From Coix lacryma-jobi var. lacryma-jobi (lineage: Eukaryota; Streptophyta; Magnoliopsida; Poales; Poaceae), in contig CM019823.1 in NCBI GenBank assembly GCA_009763385.1, positions 46,393,528-46,457,527 on the forward strand: 64,000 bases of DNA, given 5' to 3'. The translations under genes were made by a program, and so were the position numbers. Every line of letters begins with the position of its first letter. Positions within the stretch are counted from its first letter, which is position 1. The notes beneath the pieces are model-generated. The model saw only the letters and a list, made by a program, of their open reading frames with translations, did no database searches and was not told the origin of the DNA. This document shows positions 58,548 through 64,000 of this stretch, piece after piece.

Positions 58548-58629
58548 ATATATATATATATATAAAATCAATGACCGGAGTACTTTTTCGATCATTCTGT
58601 TTTTCATTACATTCATTCATAACAGTGAT

Positions 58630-59440
58630 CAACTAATAATGTAGCCCAGCAAGGAAGTTATACAATACTACATTTGACGTCGAATAGTAAATGGCCCAGC
58701 AACAAGGAAGTTATATAATACTATTTGGCATTGAATAATAAAGGCAAAAATGGTAGAAGACTAAGTGTAGGATGTAAAGACTATTTACAGGCACTTCTTT
58801 CCCCCATATTACAAAGGCCAATAGCTCATCTATTTCCTATCTAGCTGCACTTCAGCTGGCCTCATACTTATGCTCGTTGCAAACGCTACCAGCTGCAAGA
58901 AGTTGATACCAAAGAACAAAACAGCTTTATTGTAGCAATAAACATATTCAACTGGAACCTACCGTTTTTCCTTTTTTTATTCGACTCCATGAATGGCTCT
59001 TCTGATGGAGCTACAACCATTTTGATACTTTGTTTAGCAAAACGGTTCCTTGCTATGAGAAAAAGAAATGAAAAGACCAAAATACCCCTTTTCTATCCTT
59101 CTTATCCACTGGGTGCGGTTCCTCACGGCACCCCACGTATGATGGTGGCCACCTCCTCACCCAGCAGCCGTCGTGCGCCTTCCCCAGCGACCATGCTTCC
59201 TCCCCGATGGTTGGCGCGCCCCTTCTCCTAGCGCCTAGCGCGCTCCTGCCCCAGTGGTCGATGCACTCCTTCCCCAACGACCAGCGCTCCCTCCCCGACC
59301 AGCGCTCCCTCCTCGGGCAGCGCGCTTGCTCCCATGGTCGCCGACGAGCCCTTCCTCTAGCGACTAGTGCTCCCTCCCCGGCTAGTGCATAGCATCCCCT
59401 GAGCGCACCAACCCCGTCAGACCAGCATCCACCCACCCTC
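58630..59440. other. Unassigned flank between C3 and the Harbinger element
   Basis: This is target DNA of C3, AT-rich to about 59090 and then GC-rich. On the minus strand, 59063 down to about 58975 reads as an open stretch (IARNRFAKQSIKMVVAPSEEPFMESNKK) preceded by a TTTTTCTCATAG acceptor-like site. It could be a host exon fragment, but I do not recognise it. A GCGCTCCCTCCCCGACC-type motif repeats near 59283-59380. Confidence 0.35.
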
Positions 59441-59444
59441 TCAG

Positions 59445-61055
59445 GCTATGTTCGGTTAGGCCCAAACCGGCGGGGGTCAAGGTCCAACCACCGTGGATCA
59501 CCCCGGCCCAAAAAAGTTCCCGGCCCACGCGAAAACACACATTCGATTAAGCCCGACGTGGACTGTAACCCGGCCTACCCCGGCCTTTTCCCATCGCCCT
59601 GGCCCGGGAATGAAGCCCGACCTCTGTTGGAGTGGAATATATCCCCCGAGCACACACACGAAGGAGCTGTGGGGCGGCGCACGCGAAGCCGCAAAGGCCA
59701 ACCGGCGGCGGCGGCACGACGCACCGGTGACGGCGCCACGGTCGCTGGACTCCTCTCTCCGGCATCGATCTCTTACGGTGGCTGCCTTCTCACCAGTATT
59801 CTTCTTTCTCCCTTTCTTGTTCGATCACATCTAGGGCGTTTAGAGTTCTTGGTTAGGTTCTTGCGTCTCTTCTTGGATTTGGACTATTCGAGAGATTTGG
59901 GATCACCGGCCACCACGTGATATGGAGAGTAAATTTATCTGGATTCAATTCATTGGTCGGAGTTCAAAAATCAGACTAGAATGTCAGGTCGTACTTCGCT
60001 AGATGAATCTTCCAAGCAGTTCGAGACTTTGAGGCACTAGCTAGTACTTGCCGCATATAATTATTATCTAGTTTGTCGTACTCACTGACTTGTTTCTTAG
60101 CTCCTTAAGCATCCAGGAATATGTATATATAATATAAGGGGATCTTGCAACAGGTTGTGGAAACATGTAGCTTCTCCAACGCTAGTTTTATTTTATTTAT
60201 GCTACTTTATTTGTTTTCTAAGGTTCCTTCTAGTCTATCACTCCAAGCTATAGATCAAATTTTTGTCAATTGGTGTTGTTTCATTGTACGTATCATTATC
60301 TATGTTTTGCCAATTGTTTAATGGTAGATCTTGTTCAGTTGTCCATCATTTTGTTTCAGCAATATATCATCAGTTAGTCATTGTTTTTTTGTTTTGGTGC
60401 TTTATTTAATCCTTTTTTCTTTATTACATAGATAGAGCCCTTGATCAGACGGCAGTCTATTTGCTGCTCTTTATGCGTTTGTCAAAATTTGCTGGCAGCT
60501 GAGACATGTGCTTAAACCTACAACCTTATTTTGTTCATATAGACTAGTGGTTCATATAGACACCGGTGTTTGGGTGTGTTTGCTCCACTAGAAGAGTTTG
60601 GCTAAGAACATACTGCCAAGGTGAAGGCATGTTTGTTTCTAAAGCAAATGTAGTAACTTTTGATCTTTTTCCATTTTGATTGACATGACTCATCTCTAAC
60701 TTCTTGGAAGTGGAGTATTCGTTGTTGTACTCATCTAGCATTTTTCATGCTTATTTAACTTCCTAGAAATAATATGTTTCATGCTTATACCTTTTTTCTT
60801 CCATTTGAGATTGCATATTAGATTAGAGGTTGTTTGTCTAATTACTAATTAAAATATCTTTTTTCTAGATTGCCCTTGCCCAAGCAAGAATAGGAGAGGA
60901 CGAGCCTCCACCTAGCTGGGATCCGGTGCCTAATCCTTGGGAACTTATCCCTGAAACTAATACAGAAAAAGGTAAACCAATGCTTCAATGCTTATAATTG
61001 TTTGTTTTTAGTTTTTTTCACTTTTGTCTCATTTGGGTTTATTTTTAGTTTTGCA
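59445..61055 (+). other. Harbinger 5' region
   Basis: GC-rich leader DNA (about 59450-59760) is followed by 1.2 kb of AT-rich sequence. A possible non-coding or alternative exon at 60869-60971 has an AG acceptor and a GT donor and is open in one frame (IALAQARIGEDEPPPSWDPV...). It does not join in frame to the transposase ATG. Confidence 0.5.
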
Positions 61056-62341
61056 ATGGATATGAGAGTAAGTGATGGGATTAGAAAGAGGAGGGATGAT
61101 GATGATGATGACATGATGTTATTTGTTCTCCCTGCATTGCATCTGTTGGGTTCTAGTGGGGGTTTTAGTGGGGGAAGAGAAAGGAAGCAGCGACATACAT
61201 CAATACTGTCAGGAGCAGAACGTGTTCAGGAGCTACTTGAAGGGCATGTGAAGAACTGTCGGGTAGCATTTAGAATGGAACCTGGAATATTCAAATCATT
61301 GGTCTCTTACCTGAGGAGGGAAGGGTTGGTCCGTGATACTAGGATCAAAGTCGAAGAGAAGTTGGGGATCTTCTTATATATGCTTAGTCATAATGCATCA
61401 TTTGAGGTTCTCCAAGAAAAATTTGGGCATAGTGGTGATACTTATCATCATCACATGAAGCACTTTTTCAACATGGTTATCCCTACCCTCTCCAACCGCT
61501 TCTTGAAGCCTCCTGATCCTAGCCACGTACACCCAAAAATCGAAAGGGATCAAAGGTTCGATCCCTACTTCAAGGTGACTACTTTAATAGTTCTATATTC
61601 CTAGCCAATATCCATTCTTTCCCCTACTTTAGAAATTCACATGTAGTTGTTTTCGTGCAGAATTGTATCGGTTCAATTGACAGAAGTCATGTACCGATAT
61701 CCATTTCACCTGATAAAGCCGCTCCATTCAGAAATAGGAAGGGTACTCTTAGTCAGAATGTTATGGTAGCTTGTGATTTTGATCTGAATGTTACCTTTAT
61801 ATCTACTGGATGGGAGGGGTCTGCCACTGATGCTAGAGTTCTTAGATCTGCAATGAATAGTGGTTTCCATGTACCTGCGGGGAAGTTCTATTTGGTTGAT
61901 GGTGGGTATGCCAACACCTCTTCATTCCTTGCACCATATCGTGGAGTAAGGTATCATCTAAAGGAATGGGGGGCTGGTCATTGTAGGCCTCAAAACTACA
62001 AAGAACTTTTCAACCATCGCCATGCAGTACTGAGAAATCACGTCGAAAGGGCTTTGGGTGTTTTAAAGAAGCGATTCCCCATCCTCAAAGTGGCCACATT
62101 TCACAAAATAGAAAACCAAGTGAAGATACCTGTAGCTGCTGCTGTACTGCATAATATCATCCGATCACTCAAGGGAGATGAGAAGTGGTTAGATAACCAA
62201 CCAGATAATATTCACCTACAAAACTTTATTGATCTACCTGATGGTGATCAAAGCAATGATCAAGCCACCGATCAAGGAAATAGTCTAAGAGACATGATAG
62301 CTCATCAAATGTGGAATGACTATCGGCATCATAGGAACTAG
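61056..62341 (+). CDS. PIF/Harbinger DDE transposase, two exons, apparently intact
   Basis: Exon 1 is 61056-61574 and exon 2 is 61661-62341, with an 86-bp GT-AG intron between. The product is 399 residues, the usual size for this family. The N-terminal part has an acidic run (RRDDDDDDMM) and a helix-turn-helix-like region (VEEKLGIFLYMLSHNASFEVLQEKFGHS). The catalytic domain (DDE_Tnp_4 / HARBI1 type) begins NCIGSIDRSHVPI. The catalytic triad is D180 in GSIDRSH, D253 in LVDGGYAN and E302 in NHVERALGVLKKRFP. No stop or frameshift interrupts it once the intron is removed. It would cut and join at 3-bp targets together with the Myb-like partner. The start was chosen as the first ATG after a TTTTTAG acceptor-like site. 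Confidence 0.92.
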
Positions 62342-62485
62342 TGTTTTGTGTTTTTTGAAATGAATTGTGTTGGTATTGCTCATAATTTGTAACTTATGTA
62401 TAGCACAATTACTACGATGTTTTAATAAGCAATGTATGTCTGAATATGTGTGTTGTCTAAATATGCAATCTATTGGATAGTTACT

Positions 62486-63804
62486 ATGCTTGGAAGGGGT
62501 TCCCCAAGGTTGCTCTTGTCTAAAGCTGCGCAGTGGAGAAAGTCTCCTACAGTTGCTTCTTCAAGGAAGCATGGAGGTTCTCCCAAGGGTATGGTTACAT
62601 TCTTGTAAATATACTTGATATTTTACTGTCTATAGAGTTCTATATTTGGTGAAGAGTCCTTATTTTAGTTGCTACGTTGATTCTTGTCAAATATCTTGAT
62701 CCTTCTTTTATATGTGAAATATAAAGGAAGAGCTGTATGGAATCCCATTCTAGAGAAGACTCATGTCGACTTACTTCATGAGCACAAGACCCCTGATTAT
62801 AGAGGTCAAAATGGCTGGTCTACGGATGCCTGGAACAAAATAGTTAGAGAATTCCATGAGAGGGAAAATTATGTGAGTTTCACGAAGGCACAAATACAGG
62901 AGAAAGAGAAGGAATTGAAAAGAGAGTACAGGATGTTGAAGGAGGCAAGAAAACAAAGTGGGGCTAGTTGGAATGAAAAAAGATGCATGATTATAGCTGA
63001 ACCAGCTGTGTGGGATAATATAATCATTGTAAGATGCACTATCTATCATTATATCCTTCTCTTGAATATTATAGGATTTCTTTGAGCATTGCTTCATATC
63101 TTTAACTTCTATTTTGCAGACATTTCCAAAGGCTAAGAAGTTTCGCAACAAGTCCTTCCCACTATTTGAATCCCCTAGGAGAGCTTTATGATGGTAAACT
63201 TCAGCTCCACTATTATCCATGGTTTTGCAACAAGTGTTTATATCAAATCTTCATGTCACTTCCTCGTGTAGGTCATACAGCTGAAGGAAACTATAACTTC
63301 ACCTCTACTCAGGCACCTCTATACACAGATCTTACTCAAGTTGACAATGAAAATGAGGTTGGTGCAGTAATTCCAAATTTGCGAAGTGAAGGGGAAGAAG
63401 TTGATGCACGTGTGCAGCCAACTGAACAGCTAGAAGTTGCAATTGTTGAAGCTGCAAGTGTACCAAGTGTTGATGTTGCATCAAGAAAAGGAGATGAAAA
63501 AGAACCAAAAAGACAGAGAAAGAGTGGTAACATAGAAGGATTGATGGAGAGATATCTTGATATGAGGAGAAAACAAGCTCAGGATGAGGCTGCACAATTA
63601 GCAAAAGAAAAGGAAATTTCTCAAGGCAGTGATTTCTCAATCAAGAGATGCATATCTGTTCTCAACACATTGGAAGTGACAAAGGTGGAGAAGGCTAAAG
63701 CATATGGGGTCTTCAAGAATCCAGAAAACAGGGAAATTTTTTTGAGTGCTTGCAATGACGATCAAGAATCTGCCCTGATATGGTTGCGAAATGAAATGGC
63801 TTAG
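62486..63804 (+). pseudogene. Harbinger Myb/SANT-like protein gene, four exons, probable 1-bp frameshift
   Basis: Predicted exons are 62486-62588, 62727-63028, 63120-63193 and 63272-63804; all introns are GT-AG. Exon 2 carries the Myb/SANT-like DNA-binding domain (RAVWNPILEKTHVDLLHEHK, WSTDAWNKIVREF, EKEKELKREYRMLKEARKQSG). Exon 3 has FPKAKKFRNKSFPLFES and then LGELYDG in another frame, so there seems to be one extra base in the C-run at 63171-63175. Exon 4 has a basic KEPKRQRKSGNIEGLMERYL region and ends NDDQESALIWLRNEMA. The partner protein normally aids DNA binding and nuclear import of the transposase. If the frameshift is real this copy lacks a working partner. Confidence 0.75.
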
Positions 63805-64000
63805 AGGTACCTCTACTCTTACTACATATGTCAATATGCATTACTCCATTTCTTGATCTATAGAAACTTATCTAGAACTTCCTGAAAACTTGTAGAAACT
63901 TAGTAGTACTCCATTTCACTAATTTCTCAAATTATGGCAATATGTCATATCTTTGTTGTTCACCTGAAGGGGAGTTCAAATCTGTTTTCTTTCTTTTTAC
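63805..64000. other. Harbinger 3' region
   Basis: This is AT-rich downstream DNA. No terminus is visible before the window ends. Confidence 0.6.

Larger units (their letters stand above)
30526..58624 (+). mobile_element. C3: Ty1/copia element swollen to 28.1 kb by insertions
   Basis: The 5' LTR starts TGTTACGAATC at 30526. The 3' LTR starts at 48996 with the same sequence and ends TTCATAACA at 58624, giving TGTTA...TAACA termini. GTGAT flanks both ends (30521-30525 and 58625-58629). Inside are a PBS, an extra GC-rich ORF, gag with one zinc knuckle, and pol in copia order. PPT-like GATCAAGAGGGAG lies just before the 3' LTR. Without the later insertions the element is about 8 kb. Coding regions have many stops and frameshifts, so it is old. 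The copia sub-lineage is uncertain. Confidence 0.92.
48996..58624 (+). repeat. C3 3' LTR, split by insertions
   Basis: LTR sequence is present at 48996-49203 (ending in an (AT)n tract) and again at about 58548-58624. In between are the composite element E1 and MITE M2. Termini TGTTACG and CATAACA define the ends, and GTGAT follows. Confidence 0.88.
59444..64000 (+). mobile_element. PIF/Harbinger DNA transposon, right end outside window
   Basis: A candidate left terminus GGCTATGTTCGGTTAGGC begins at 59444 and resembles PIF/Tourist termini. A GC-rich leader is followed by two genes on the plus strand: a DDE transposase (61056-62341) and a Myb/SANT-like protein (62486-63804). This two-gene content defines PIF/Harbinger elements. 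The right terminus is not reached, so the target duplication cannot be checked; the three bases before the left end are TCA, not the usual TTA/TAA. Confidence 0.8.

Noticed and set aside
58886..59080. Minus-strand open frame, possible host exon
   Set aside because: An acceptor-like site and a plausible peptide, but no similarity I can name and no partner exons in the window.
60869..60971. Exon-like segment upstream of the Harbinger transposase
   Set aside because: Splice sites look fair, but joining it to the exon containing the transposase ATG gives a stop in the open phase. Kept only as a possible 5' UTR exon.

Overview
The window is a stack of nested transposable elements from a plant nuclear genome. 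It looks like heterochromatin of a grass, probably a panicoid. The evidence is long-LTR Ty1/copia Sireviruses, Tat-type Ty3/gypsy elements carrying an antisense ORF, a PBS matching the 3' end of tRNA-Asp, Stowaway and Tourist MITEs, and a PIF/Harbinger transposon. I found no intact host gene, no rRNA or tRNA gene and no CRISPR array. A cytochrome P450 fragment occurs inside an unclassified repeat-bounded segment.

Left part (1-26850). These look like the right halves of six elements inserted into one another, with every left half lying before position 1. From innermost to outermost: G1, a Tat-like gypsy (1-6205), sits inside C1, a Sirevirus (resumes 6206, ends 12958). C1 sits inside C2, a Sirevirus (resumes 12959, ends 15108), which sits inside G2, a Tat-like gypsy (resumes 15109, ends 18958). 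G2 sits inside A1, a largely non-coding minus-strand element with a tRNA-Asp PBS (18959-25577). A1 sits inside the LTR of G3, a relative of G2 (resumes 25578, ends about 26850). All coding sequences here are broken.

Middle (26851-30525). A short unassigned GC-rich flank is split by a 2750-bp solo LTR (27080-29829) with a perfect CAAAC target duplication.

Right-centre (30526-58624). One old copia element, C3, spans 28.1 kb and has a GTGAT duplication at both ends. It is swollen by later insertions: MITEs in each LTR, a Tourist MITE, a Stowaway MITE, a 9-kb composite segment with a P450 fragment (E1) in the 3' LTR, and a very young 9.9-kb minus-strand Sirevirus (38764-48701). That Sirevirus encodes only an intact Gag. 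Its LTRs differ by two substitutions and one indel, its target duplication is CCTAT, and its PPT neighbourhood nearly matches that of C2.

Right end (58625-64000). After a short unassigned flank comes a PIF/Harbinger transposon with an intact two-exon DDE transposase and a Myb/SANT-like companion gene carrying an apparent one-base frameshift. It continues past the window end.

The most interesting signals are the gag-only young Sirevirus, two arrays of hairpins whose stems change with pairing retained (11411-11634 in the C1 LTR and 33135-33413 in the C3 leader), the CGG-CCG palindrome arrays, and the same MITE family in opposite orientations at the same site in the two C3 LTRs.
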